A program made the translations under genes and the position numbers. Positions 6,269-12,576 of a stretch of DNA of 12,576 bases are shown here, piece by piece. A model generated the notes under the pieces. That model did not search any database and was not told where the DNA came from. It worked only from the letters and a program-made list of their open reading frames with translations. Position 1 is the first letter of the stretch. The number at the start of each line of letters is the position of its first letter. The DNA is from an uncultured Bacteroidota bacterium (GTDB lineage Bacteria > Bacteroidota > Bacteroidia > B-17B0 > Aurantibacillaceae), in NCBI GenBank assembly GCA_937868675.1, contig CALMNJ010000646.1, positions 1 to 12,576 on the forward strand. Direction: 5' to 3'.

Positions 6269-7426
6269 ATGCCTGTTTACCACAAGCTGGGGAATTTCCC
6301 GCAAAAAAGACATATAGTATTTAAAAGCGACAAAGGCGCGCATTATTACGAACAGCTTTTTGGTACTGAGGGCTTCAGCGGCATGTCGTCGCTGCTTTAT
6401 CACGTACATCGCCCTACTCAGGTAAAAGAAATCATCAAAAGCTATTCCGTTACGCCTAAAATTGCAATTGAAAAAAACATAAAGGCTCTTTTGCTGAAAG
6501 GCTTTGATGTAAAGGCATGTGACGATTTTCTGGAGAGCAGAAAAACTTTGCTTATAAACAGTGACTGTGCCATAGGGCTTGCTGCGCCACGTACAAGTCA
6601 AACAGGTTGTTTTTATAAAAACGCCGACGCAGATGAAATGCTCTTTATCCACAAAGGCAGCGGCACGCTTAAAACGTTTATGGGCAACATTGATTTTGTG
6701 CCCGGCGATTACCTTATCATTCCTCGTGGGATGATTTACCAGATGCACTTTTCAGGCAACGACAACCGGCTTTTATTTTGTGAAAGTCATGCCCCCTATT
6801 ACACCCCTAAGCGCTACAAAAATTCACAGGGCCAGTTGCTAGAGCATTCGCCTTTTTGTGAGCGTGATTATAAACTGCCATCCGTGCTTGAGACACATGA
6901 TGAAAAGGGTGATTTTTTGATGAAAATCAAAAAGGAGGGTATGATGCACGAACTGGTTTTTGCTACACACCCCTTTGATGTTGTTGGATGGGATGGTTAT
7001 AATTTTCCTTGGGGTTTTTCGATTCATAATTTTGAGCCCATAACAGGCCGCGTGCACCAGCCGCCACCTGTGCACCAAACGTTCGAAACGTCCACGTTTG
7101 TTGTATGCAGTTTTTGTCCCAGGTTATATGATTATCATCCCGAGGCAATACCCGCACCTTACAACCACAGCAATATTGACAGCGACGAGGTGCTTTATTA
7201 TGTTGACGGTGATTTTATGAGCCGCAATAATATTGAACAGGGCCATATTACGCTGCATCCAAAAGGCATTCCGCACGGACCAGCGCCTGGCGCTATGGAA
7301 AGAAGCATCGGACAAAAAGAAACACAGGAACTCGCCGTGATGATTGATACCTTCAGACCTCTGATGGTAACCGAAGAGGCCCTGGCGATTGATGACGGCA
7401 AATACTACAAAAGCTGGGTAGAGTAA
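6269..7426 (+). CDS. hmgA: Homogentisate 1,2-dioxygenase family protein
   Basis: This cytoplasmic non-heme iron dioxygenase of the cupin fold would open the ring of homogentisate to 4-maleylacetoacetate, in tyrosine and phenylalanine breakdown. Recognisable blocks are SSLLYHVHRPT (41-50), the N-terminal cupin segment DADEMLFIHKGSGTLKTFMG (120-139), PGDYLIIPRG (145-154), a central VVGWDGYNFPW (238-248), and the C-terminal metal site YNHSNIDSDEVLYYVDGDF (298-316) with LHPKGIPHGP (329-338). By analogy with the human enzyme (H335, E341, H371), the iron ligands would be H300, E307 and H336. The H-to-E spacing is one residue longer than in the human enzyme. At 385 aa it is shorter than the human or Pseudomonas enzymes (about 430-445) and belongs to a distinct bacterial branch. 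No hpd, maleylacetoacetate isomerase or fumarylacetoacetase gene is nearby, so the exact substrate is inferred from the family. Confidence 0.85.
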   Translation: MPVYHKLGNFPQKRHIVFKSDKGAHYYEQLFGTEGFSGMSSLLYHVHRPTQVKEIIKSYSVTPKIAIEKNIKALLLKGFDVKACDDFLESRKTLLINSDCAIGLAAPRTSQTGCFYKNADADEMLFIHKGSGTLKTFMGNIDFVPGDYLIIPRGMIYQMHFSGNDNRLLFCESHAPYYTPKRYKNSQGQLLEHSPFCERDYKLPSVLETHDEKGDFLMKIKKEGMMHELVFATHPFDVVGWDGYNFPWGFSIHNFEPITGRVHQPPPVHQTFETSTFVVCSFCPRLYDYHPEAIPAPYNHSNIDSDEVLYYVDGDFMSRNNIEQGHITLHPKGIPHGPAPGAMERSIGQKETQELAVMIDTFRPLMVTEEALAIDDGKYYKSWVE

Positions 7427-7438
7427 TTTTTATCGGCT

Positions 7439-8416
7439 TTAGTTATATCCTAAAACAGCCCTTACCTGATTTAACTTATTGGTTGCCATTTTAGCTGCTT
7501 TGGCCTCGCCAACAGCCAGCTCTTTTTCAAGCATTTCAGGATTCGACATGAGCTTGTTGTACGTTTCCCTCTGCATTTTGTATTTATCAAGGAGCAACTC
7601 GAATAAGGCCGTTTTTGCGTGGCCGTAACCATAGCCGCCCTTCAAATAGTTTTGGCGCATGGTTTCGGTTTGTTCGTGAGAGGCAAGCAGCCGGTAGAGT
7701 TTAAATACATTATCGGTATCAGGATCCTTTGGCTCTTCCAGTTTTTTGCCATCGGTTATTATTTTTTTCATCACCACTTCTTTCAATTCCTTTTCTGGTA
7801 AAAAAATATTGATGAAGTTGTTGTACGATTTGCTCATTTTTTGTCCGTCGGTACCTGGCACAATCATCACGCGGCTATCGGTAAGCGCCTGAGGCACTGT
7901 CATAATTTCCTGCCCCATGCGATGATTAAACGCTTTGGCTATATCGGCCGTTATCTCGAGGTGCTGAACCTGATCTTTTCCAACAGGTACAAACTCTGCA
8001 TCGTACAGCAAAATATCGGCGGCCATTAATACCGGGTAAGTAAAAAGTCCGGCGTTCACATCGCTGAGCCGCTCGCTTTTATCCTTAAACGAATGCGCAT
8101 TGGCCAGCATCGGAAATGGAGTAAAACAATTCAAATACCAGGTAAGCTCGGCCACTTGTGGCACCCGGCTCTGACGATAAAAAACGGTTTTGTTTGTATT
8201 GAGTCCAAACGCAAGCCAGGTGGCGGCTACCGCCTTTGTGCTTTCTCTAATAAAATCGGCCTCTTTTCTGCTTGTAAGGGTGTGCATGTCGGCAATAAAG
8301 AGCAGGCTTTCGTTTTCTTCTTTTTGCGACAGCTCAATAGCCGGAACGATGGCGCCGAGTATATTGCCGAGGTGCGGCACATTGGTGCTTTGTATGCCTG
8401 TAAGTATTCGTGACAT
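7439..8416 (-). CDS. trpS: Tryptophan--tRNA ligase
   Basis: This class I aminoacyl-tRNA synthetase charges tRNA-Trp in the cytoplasm. Its 325 aa match the usual bacterial size. The HIGH-equivalent is PHLGN (14-18), preceded by TGIQSTN. The tryptophan/ATP pocket segment is seen in DILLYDAEFVPVGKDQVQH (134-152), and the KMSKS loop is intact (193-197, in GQKMSKSYNN). The ATG at 8416 is the natural start because MSRILTGIQ is family-like. The stop lies only 12 bases from the stop of the converging homogentisate dioxygenase gene, with no clear terminator between them. Upstream on its own strand are 182 bases with a candidate promoter and an inverted repeat. Confidence 0.97.
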   Translation of the reverse strand: MSRILTGIQSTNVPHLGNILGAIVPAIELSQKEENESLLFIADMHTLTSRKEADFIRESTKAVAATWLAFGLNTNKTVFYRQSRVPQVAELTWYLNCFTPFPMLANAHSFKDKSERLSDVNAGLFTYPVLMAADILLYDAEFVPVGKDQVQHLEITADIAKAFNHRMGQEIMTVPQALTDSRVMIVPGTDGQKMSKSYNNFINIFLPEKELKEVVMKKIITDGKKLEEPKDPDTDNVFKLYRLLASHEQTETMRQNYLKGGYGYGHAKTALFELLLDKYKMQRETYNKLMSNPEMLEKELAVGEAKAAKMATNKLNQVRAVLGYN

Positions 8417-8427
8417 AATTGGTGATT

Positions 8428-8457
8428 CAAAGTTAGTTTAAATAGTTGTTCCTCAAA
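8428..8457 (-). promoter_or_regulatory. Candidate trpS promoter
   Basis: On the minus strand, TAACTTTG (8435 to 8428) matches the TAnnTTTG -7 consensus exactly. TTTG (8457 to 8454) lies 18 bases further upstream, one base short of the usual 19-21 spacer. The -7 box ends 12 bases before the trpS ATG, so any leader would be very short. Confidence 0.45.
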
Positions 8458-8467
8458 AAGTCATTTG

Positions 8468-8512
8468 GGTGCGGCACCTTGTATTTTAACTTCGGTTATT
8501 TTTAACGTGCCG
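8468..8512. repeat. GC-rich inverted repeats upstream of trpS
   Basis: GGTGC-G-GCACC (8468-8478) is a short perfect palindrome around one base. Its CGGCAC (8472-8477) is also the inverse complement of GTGCCG at 8507-8512, and after one mismatch AA pairs with TT to extend that stem. The two pairings are mutually exclusive. This could be a protein-binding site or part of the 3' end of the upstream gene's transcript; no T-run follows on either strand. Confidence 0.35.
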
Positions 8513-8540
8513 ATTTCAAAATGAAGGTTTATTTTGAAAT
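8513..8540. repeat. Perfect 10-bp inverted repeat in the trpS upstream region
   Basis: ATTTCAAAAT (8513-8522) and ATTTTGAAAT (8531-8540) are exact inverse complements around an 8-base spacer. It lies in the 182-base gene-free stretch between trpS and the FAD dehydrogenase gene. It follows the dehydrogenase stop on the minus strand, but the bases after it there (CGGCACG) are not a T-run, so it is not a standard terminator for that gene. On the plus strand a T-rich run follows, but no plus-strand gene ends here. An operator with two half-sites is the other reading. Confidence 0.5.
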
Positions 8541-8598
8541 AATTTTTATTTACTGCAAATATAAACAGCTATGTCTCGGCTCCCTATGAGATTCAACA

Positions 8599-10173
8599 CT
8601 AAACAATAATTGCCGCGGCGCAATTTTCGCCGTCCATGGCCGCGCTCACAATGCCACCGGCATAGCCGGCTCCCTCCCCGCAGGGAAACAAATTGCTTAG
8701 CTGCGGGTGACACAACTTTTCCTTATCGCGTGGAATGCGCACGGGTGTTGAAGTGCGCGATTCAACGCCAACAATAATGGCATCCTTATCAAGGTATCCC
8801 CGCATTTTGTTACCGAAGGCCTTAAAGCCTTGTTGCAAAATGCCGCCAATTTGTTTGCCAAGCACATCAAACATATTTACCGGTTTAACTCCGGGCCGGT
8901 AGCTGCATTCCGGTAATGAAAGGCTTTGCGTGCCGCTGACAAAGTCTGCAAGACGCTGGGCTGGTGCCGTTTGTTTTTTTCCAGCCAGCTCCCAGGCTCT
9001 TTGCTCAAATTCCTTTTGCAGATAAAGACCCGCCAGGGGTCCATGCTTCCTGTATTTTTCAAAATCGTTTAATTCCAGGCCAACCACAATTCCGCTGTTG
9101 GCATAAGGATTGTTTCGTTTACTGGGACTCCAGCCATTCGTTACAACCTCGCCCGGAGCGGTTGCACAAGGAGCAATAATACCTCCGGGGCACATGCAAA
9201 AAGAATATACTCCTTTGCCCTGCACCTGCTGAACCAGGCTATAGCTGGCTGCAGGCAGGTATTCGCGCTTTTCAATTACTTCGGCAAGAGATCCGCAGTG
9301 GTACTGAATCCGGTCGATGAGTTCCTGAGGGTGCTCGGCCCTGACGCCCAGCGCAAAGGGCTTCGCTTCAATGGTAACAGCTTTTCTGTAAAGTAGTTCG
9401 TATATATCGCGCGCCGAATGGCCGGTTGCAAGAATTACATTTTGAACCTGGTGTGTTTGTTGGTTCCCTTGATGGTCCACAACCAAACCAATCACCGTGC
9501 TGTTTTTTATTTCAATATCATCCAGCCTTGTATTGAAGTGAACCTCCCCACCGGCGTTTAAAATGCTTTGCCGGATGTTTTGAATGAGTTGCGGCAATTT
9601 GTTGGTGCCTATATGCGGATGTGCCTCCACAAGTATTTCAGGGCTTGCGCCATGAAACACAAGAATTTGAAGAATTCTGTTTACGTCGCCTCTTTTGTTG
9701 GATCGCGTATACAGTTTGCCATCGCTGTAGGTTCCGGCACCGCCCTCGCCAAAGCAGTAATTGCTTTCGGGGTTCACAATGTGGTCTTTATTTATAGCCG
9801 CAAGGTCGCGGCGGCGTGCCTTTACATCCTTGCCGCGTTCAATAATAATGGGTTTTATTCCGCGCTCAATACAGCGTAATGCGGCAAACAAACCGGCAGG
9901 GCCGGCACCAATAATGTGGCAGGTTTTTTGAGCCGCAGAAACATCGGGGTATTGAAAGGAAATTATTTCCTCATCGGGCAGTTCGTCAACAAAGGCGTTA
10001 ACCGTGAGGTTAATTTTGATTTTACGACCCCGTGCGTCAATACTGCGTTTAAGAATTTTTATGTCAAGTGATGTTTCGGTGTTTATGTCCAATAGCTGCC
10101 TGACCTCCTGTTTAAGTAAATGTTGGTTGAGCGCGGTTTGTGGGCTCACCTGTAATTGCAGCGTACTTTTCAT
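8599..10173 (-). CDS. FAD-dependent dehydrogenase, COG2509 type
   Basis: The product (524 aa) is a two-dinucleotide-binding-fold flavoprotein of the uncharacterised COG2509 'FAD-dependent dehydrogenase' group. An N-terminal domain of about 80 residues, with an α/β look (VSPQTALNQHLLKQEVRQLL), precedes the FAD-binding Rossmann motif IIGAGPAGLFAAL (87-99) with the ribose-binding Glu at E112. The segment NYCFGEGGAGTYSDGKLYTR (138-157) is highly characteristic of the group. An ATGHSARD motif and SFCMCPGGIIAP follow, and the C-terminal FAD-contacting block LFPCGEGAGYAGGI starts near residue 495. Substrate and partner are unknown; relatives are predicted soluble oxidoreductases. It follows the porT homologue by 29 bases on the same strand and is probably co-transcribed with it. 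The ATG at 10173 is the first in frame. Confidence 0.88.
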   Translation of the reverse strand: MKSTLQLQVSPQTALNQHLLKQEVRQLLDINTETSLDIKILKRSIDARGRKIKINLTVNAFVDELPDEEIISFQYPDVSAAQKTCHIIGAGPAGLFAALRCIERGIKPIIIERGKDVKARRRDLAAINKDHIVNPESNYCFGEGGAGTYSDGKLYTRSNKRGDVNRILQILVFHGASPEILVEAHPHIGTNKLPQLIQNIRQSILNAGGEVHFNTRLDDIEIKNSTVIGLVVDHQGNQQTHQVQNVILATGHSARDIYELLYRKAVTIEAKPFALGVRAEHPQELIDRIQYHCGSLAEVIEKREYLPAASYSLVQQVQGKGVYSFCMCPGGIIAPCATAPGEVVTNGWSPSKRNNPYANSGIVVGLELNDFEKYRKHGPLAGLYLQKEFEQRAWELAGKKQTAPAQRLADFVSGTQSLSLPECSYRPGVKPVNMFDVLGKQIGGILQQGFKAFGNKMRGYLDKDAIIVGVESRTSTPVRIPRDKEKLCHPQLSNLFPCGEGAGYAGGIVSAAMDGENCAAAIIV

Positions 10174-10202
10174 CGTGGAAGATGTTTATTCTTCAATTTG
10201 TC

Positions 10203-10958
10203 TTAGCCTTCAAACGTTATCGTGAACACCACCATCCTTGATCTTATTTTGTCGATGCTGTTGGTAAACACGCTGTTCTCTGATTTTAATAAATTTTTTG
10301 TTCCTATTAGCAATTTAAGCTCAAAGCCAAGCTTAAAATACTGAAGATAAAAATCGGTACCGGCACCCGCGCTGTAAAAATAATCGTCGCGGGTTAGTTT
10401 TACGTTATCATCCAGCTGGTTTGTTCCGCCAGATCCACCGGCTTTTTTGCGGGCCGCCAGGTCAAGAGTATAGCCGCCACCCGAAATAATATACGCCGAA
10501 AAGTTTCCCTGCCGTTTGGATTGTATCTTGCACTCAAGCGGAAAAATAAGAAACACCGACTCAACGCTTTTTTCAAACACTTTAAAACTATCCAGATCGG
10601 GCGTGGCCAGGGTGTAGAGTATTTTACGGCTGGCAAAACTGATGTTGGGTGTAAAACGCAAGCGAACATATTCGCCAAGCCGTGTATCTGTTACCAAACC
10701 AATTGCAAATCCCTTTGCGGGTTTGGTGTAAACTGTTTTTACGCCAAAGGTTGAGTTCCCCAAAACCGTGTCGGGAAACTGAGAGTTGGGTCGGGGGTTA
10801 AGTCTGAAATCGCAATTATTGCCGGCTATGGTAAATCCAAAGTGTATTTTTTGTCTGTAAAACTTAGGCAGGTGCACCCCGTAACCATCGCTGTGCTGCG
10901 CTAAACCCGTTAAACAAAAAATCAGGAAAACCAGTATGTTAAAACAGCGTTTCAACAA
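10203..10958 (-). CDS. porT: PorT-like type IX secretion outer-membrane protein
   Basis: The 251-residue product has a signal peptide (MLKRCFNILVFLIFCLTGLA, cleaved near Q21). A PorT/SprT-like barrel follows, with the features I associate with the family: an early IHFGFTIAGN strand, the GFAIGLVTDTRLGEYVRLRF block, NISFASRKILYTL, the LIFPLECKIQSKR strand, and the closing segment NSIDKIRSRMVVFTITFEG. PorT is required for type IX secretion and gliding in Bacteroidota and sits in the outer membrane. No ATG is available. The frame is closed by a stop at 10967-10965, and the first possible starts are the tandem TTG TTG at 10958-10953; either gives a full signal peptide. The gene is divergent from panD and 29 bases ahead of the FAD dehydrogenase. 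TTTCTTTG upstream (10966 to 10959 region, minus strand) is a weak -7 candidate and overlaps the start too closely to be convincing. Confidence 0.82.
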   Translation of the reverse strand: MLKRCFNILVFLIFCLTGLAQHSDGYGVHLPKFYRQKIHFGFTIAGNNCDFRLNPRPNSQFPDTVLGNSTFGVKTVYTKPAKGFAIGLVTDTRLGEYVRLRFTPNISFASRKILYTLATPDLDSFKVFEKSVESVFLIFPLECKIQSKRQGNFSAYIISGGGYTLDLAARKKAGGSGGTNQLDDNVKLTRDDYFYSAGAGTDFYLQYFKLGFELKLLIGTKNLLKSENSVFTNSIDKIRSRMVVFTITFEG

Positions 10959-11044
10959 AGAAAATTAACGTATTGGAGACGCTTAAAATTGTGTAAAGTT
11001 ATTGATTTTGTTGGCTTCGGTGCGACGCTCCTGTAAAAAAAGGC

Positions 11045-11052
11045 TAAATTTG
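11045..11052 (+). promoter_or_regulatory. Candidate -7 element for the panD cluster
   Basis: TAAATTTG is an exact match to the Bacteroidota -7 consensus. Only 7 bases separate it from the panD ATG at 11060, which places the expected transcription start at or next to the start codon. No TTG/TTTG is seen 19-21 bases upstream; the nearest TTG (11011-11013) is 31 bases away. Promoter function is inferred. Confidence 0.45.
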
Positions 11053-11059
11053 TGCCCTT

Positions 11060-11410
11060 ATGGAAATTCAAGTGCTTAAGTCGAAGCTGCACTGTGTTAC
11101 GGTAACTCAGGCCGAGCTTGATTACATTGGCAGCATTACGATTGATGAAGATCTGATGGATGCGGCCAACCTGATTGAAAACGAACAGGTACACGTGCTT
11201 GACAAGAATAATGGCGAACGTATTGTAACTTACGTATTAAAAGGTAAGCGCGGAAGCGGCGTAATTTGCATTAACGGCCCTGCCGCTCTAAAAATTTCCG
11301 TAAACCATGTTGTAATTGTGATATCCTACGCGAGCATGGATTTTGAAAAAGCAAAGTCGTTTGCTCCCTGGGTTGTTTTTCCTGACACTAAAACAAATAC
11401 ACTACGTTAA
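11060..11410 (+). CDS. panD: Aspartate 1-decarboxylase proenzyme
   Basis: PanD makes β-alanine from L-aspartate for pantothenate and CoA synthesis. It is a cytoplasmic pyruvoyl enzyme that cleaves itself between Gly24 and Ser25, seen here in YIGSITID. Other family features are the early KSKLHCVTVTQAELDY segment with the conserved Lys (K9), DAANLIENEQV, the NNGERIVTYVLKGKRGSG block with the catalytic Arg/Tyr region, and INGPAALKISVNHVVIVISY. The length of 116 aa is typical. It leads a plus-strand cluster, with the next gene starting 10 bases after its TAA. panC is not in the window. Confidence 0.96.
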   Translation: MEIQVLKSKLHCVTVTQAELDYIGSITIDEDLMDAANLIENEQVHVLDKNNGERIVTYVLKGKRGSGVICINGPAALKISVNHVVIVISYASMDFEKAKSFAPWVVFPDTKTNTLR

Positions 11411-11419
11411 TAGCCAAGG

Positions 11420-12454
11420 ATGAAGATTAGTGCCAAATCCCTGCTTCAGTTTGTTATTATGCTGGGGATTGGCTTGTTGCTCATCTGGCTTATTTACAAA
11501 CAGGTTGAGCCGGAAAAAGAAAGGATTATTCCTGCGTTTAAAAATGCGGATTATTTCTGGGTGGGTGTTTCGATGGTTGTAGCCTTCCTGAGCCATTTTT
11601 TGCGGGCCTACCGCTGGAATTATCTTCTTGAGCCGCTGGGACACAAAACCACCCTTGTCAACGCAACCTGCCATGTTATTATCGGGTATTTTGCCAACTA
11701 TGGCATTCCGCGCATGGGCGAGGTTTCTCGCTGCACGCTGGCTGCACGCTATGACAAGGTACCGTTTGAGATTGGTTTTGGCACTGTGATTACAGAACGG
11801 ATTGTGGATACGCTTTTGTTTATACTGATTTTTTTCCTTACACTTTTATTGCAATTCGAAAAACTGATTGGTTTGGCCAACACTTTTATTTTTGACAAGT
11901 TGCGCGCCAAATTCGGGAATTTAAGCCAGAGCCCCATTAAATTGGCTTTACTTATTGCGTTTGTTGTTATTGTTATTGGTGCCCTGTTTTTTTTACGCAA
12001 ACGGATTGCCTCAATGCTCAAAGGAAAAATTGGTTCCAGGGTGGCTGGCATGCTTCAGGGTATAGGCTCAATACGCAAAATGAAACGACCTATACAATTT
12101 GTTTTATTAAGTCTGGCCATTTGGGCTTGTTATTTTTATTCCCTTTATGCCTGCTTTTTCGCGCTGGAGGGTACTGCCGGCCTGGGCCAAAGCGCCTGCC
12201 TTACACTGCTTCTGTTTGGTACTTTTGGTGTTATTTTTTCTCCTGGTGGTATCGGCGCTTACCCCGCGATCTTATTTGTAATTCTAAACTCAACCTTTGG
12301 TGTTGATACGGCCTCTTCCTTTGCTCTGCCATGGCTTTCATGGACTGGTCAATTTATTTTAGTCGTTTCGTTAGGGCTTCTGTGCCTGGCTTTACTTCCA
12401 ATTATTAATAAAACCAAAAAGGATAATGGGCTTTCACCAGCAATTGAAAAATAA
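11420..12454 (+). CDS. UPF0104 / lysylphosphatidylglycerol synthase transmembrane-region family protein
   Basis: This inner-membrane protein (344 aa) has about seven to eight hydrophobic helices. The family blocks seen are SHFLRAYRWNYLL (about 58-70), the FANYGIPRMGEVSR segment (about 91-104) and FGTFGVIFSPGGIGAYPA (about 268-285). These are typical of the LPG_synthase_TM/AglD-like flippase-related group. There is no C-terminal GNAT-like lysyl-transferase domain, so it is not a complete MprF. Family members are annotated as possible lipid or lipid-linked-sugar transfer proteins, and the exact role is unknown. It lies 10 bases after panD and overlaps the following nucleotidyltransferase gene by 29 bases, consistent with one operon. 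Association with a heptose-activating gene makes an envelope-lipid role plausible, but this is inference. Confidence 0.85.
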   Translation: MKISAKSLLQFVIMLGIGLLLIWLIYKQVEPEKERIIPAFKNADYFWVGVSMVVAFLSHFLRAYRWNYLLEPLGHKTTLVNATCHVIIGYFANYGIPRMGEVSRCTLAARYDKVPFEIGFGTVITERIVDTLLFILIFFLTLLLQFEKLIGLANTFIFDKLRAKFGNLSQSPIKLALLIAFVVIVIGALFFLRKRIASMLKGKIGSRVAGMLQGIGSIRKMKRPIQFVLLSLAIWACYFYSLYACFFALEGTAGLGQSACLTLLLFGTFGVIFSPGGIGAYPAILFVILNSTFGVDTASSFALPWLSWTGQFILVVSLGLLCLALLPIINKTKKDNGLSPAIEK

Positions 12455-12576
12455 ACTGGTTGACAGGAAGGCTCTGGCCGGAAATCTTTCGTTGTTGCGT
12501 AGCCAGGAAAAAACAGTGGTGTTTACCAATGGCTGCTTTGATATTTTGCATCCCGGGCATGTTGACTACCTCTGCC
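12426..12576 (+). CDS. rfaE2: D-glycero-β-D-manno-heptose 1-phosphate adenylyltransferase, N-terminal part (cut by window edge)
   Basis: The frame beginning with the ATG at 12426 is open to the window end (50 codons) and contains VVFTNGCFDILHPGHVDYL, the nucleotidyltransferase signature with the HxGH-type motif (HPGH). This block is characteristic of the RfaE2/HldE C-terminal domain, which adenylylates heptose-1-phosphate for LPS core synthesis, and is also found in related cytidylyltransferases. An N-terminal extension of about 30 residues precedes the motif, so this is the stand-alone form with no kinase domain before it. The ATG overlaps the end of the preceding gene by 29 bases; no later ATG exists in the visible part. 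Confidence 0.85.
   Translation, partial: MGFHQQLKNKLVDRKALAGNLSLLRSQEKTVVFTNGCFDILHPGHVDYLC

Noticed and set aside
6266..6748. 160-codon minus-strand open frame inside the homogentisate dioxygenase gene
   Set aside because: Antisense to conserved coding sequence, with no family features.
8093..8441. Overlapping plus-strand open frames across the start of trpS
   Set aside because: They lie opposite the conserved synthetase N-terminus and show no protein-family signal.

Overview
The window looks like ordinary chromosomal core sequence from a member of the phylum Bacteroidota. The reasons are a probable PorT (type IX secretion) gene, a secreted protein ending in a type IX sorting domain, several -7 boxes of the Bacteroidota type (TAnnTTTG), the near absence of Shine-Dalgarno sequences, and Bacteroidota-style versions of Mrp, TrhO, homogentisate dioxygenase and threonine dehydrogenase. 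I cannot place it below phylum level. I see no phage, insertion sequence, CRISPR array, tRNA or rRNA, and no clear base-composition break. No gene-free stretch exceeds 300 bases; the longest is 8417-8598.

Layout. Positions 3-74 hold the Ala/Pro-rich tail of an unidentified gene, closed by a strong intrinsic terminator. A plus-strand run follows: a small one-helix membrane protein (192-455), the Mrp/ApbC iron-sulfur carrier ATPase (490-1572) and a type IX-sorted secreted protein (1623-2693). It converges on a minus-strand pair in which an SDR-type L-threonine 3-dehydrogenase (4388-3426) overlaps a small outer-membrane barrel protein (3429-2728) by an ATGA. Divergent from that pair is trhO (4525-5580), then a Thr-rich lipoprotein (5716-6261) placed 7 bp ahead of a homogentisate 1,2-dioxygenase-family gene (6269-7426). 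This converges on trpS (8416-7439). Behind trpS lies a second minus-strand pair, probable porT (10958-10203) followed by a COG2509-type FAD dehydrogenase (10173-8599). Divergent from porT is a tight plus-strand cluster: panD (11060-11410), a UPF0104/LPG-synthase-like membrane protein (11420-12454), and the 5' end of a rfaE2/hldE-C-type nucleotidyltransferase (12426 onward, cut by the window edge).

How the genes relate. Most are housekeeping genes: Fe-S assembly, tRNA modification, tRNA charging, pantothenate synthesis and LPS heptose activation. Two are amino-acid catabolic (threonine, and tyrosine/phenylalanine via homogentisate). The secretion theme links porT with the sorted cargo at 1623-2693, although they are not in one operon. 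I found no convincing undescribed multi-gene system. The observations most worth checking are the altered metal-binding spacing in the homogentisate dioxygenase homologue and its lipoprotein neighbour, the Mrp without its CxxC, porT with no ATG start, a -7 box only 7 bp before the panD start, and a perfect 10-bp inverted repeat upstream of trpS that no gene explains.
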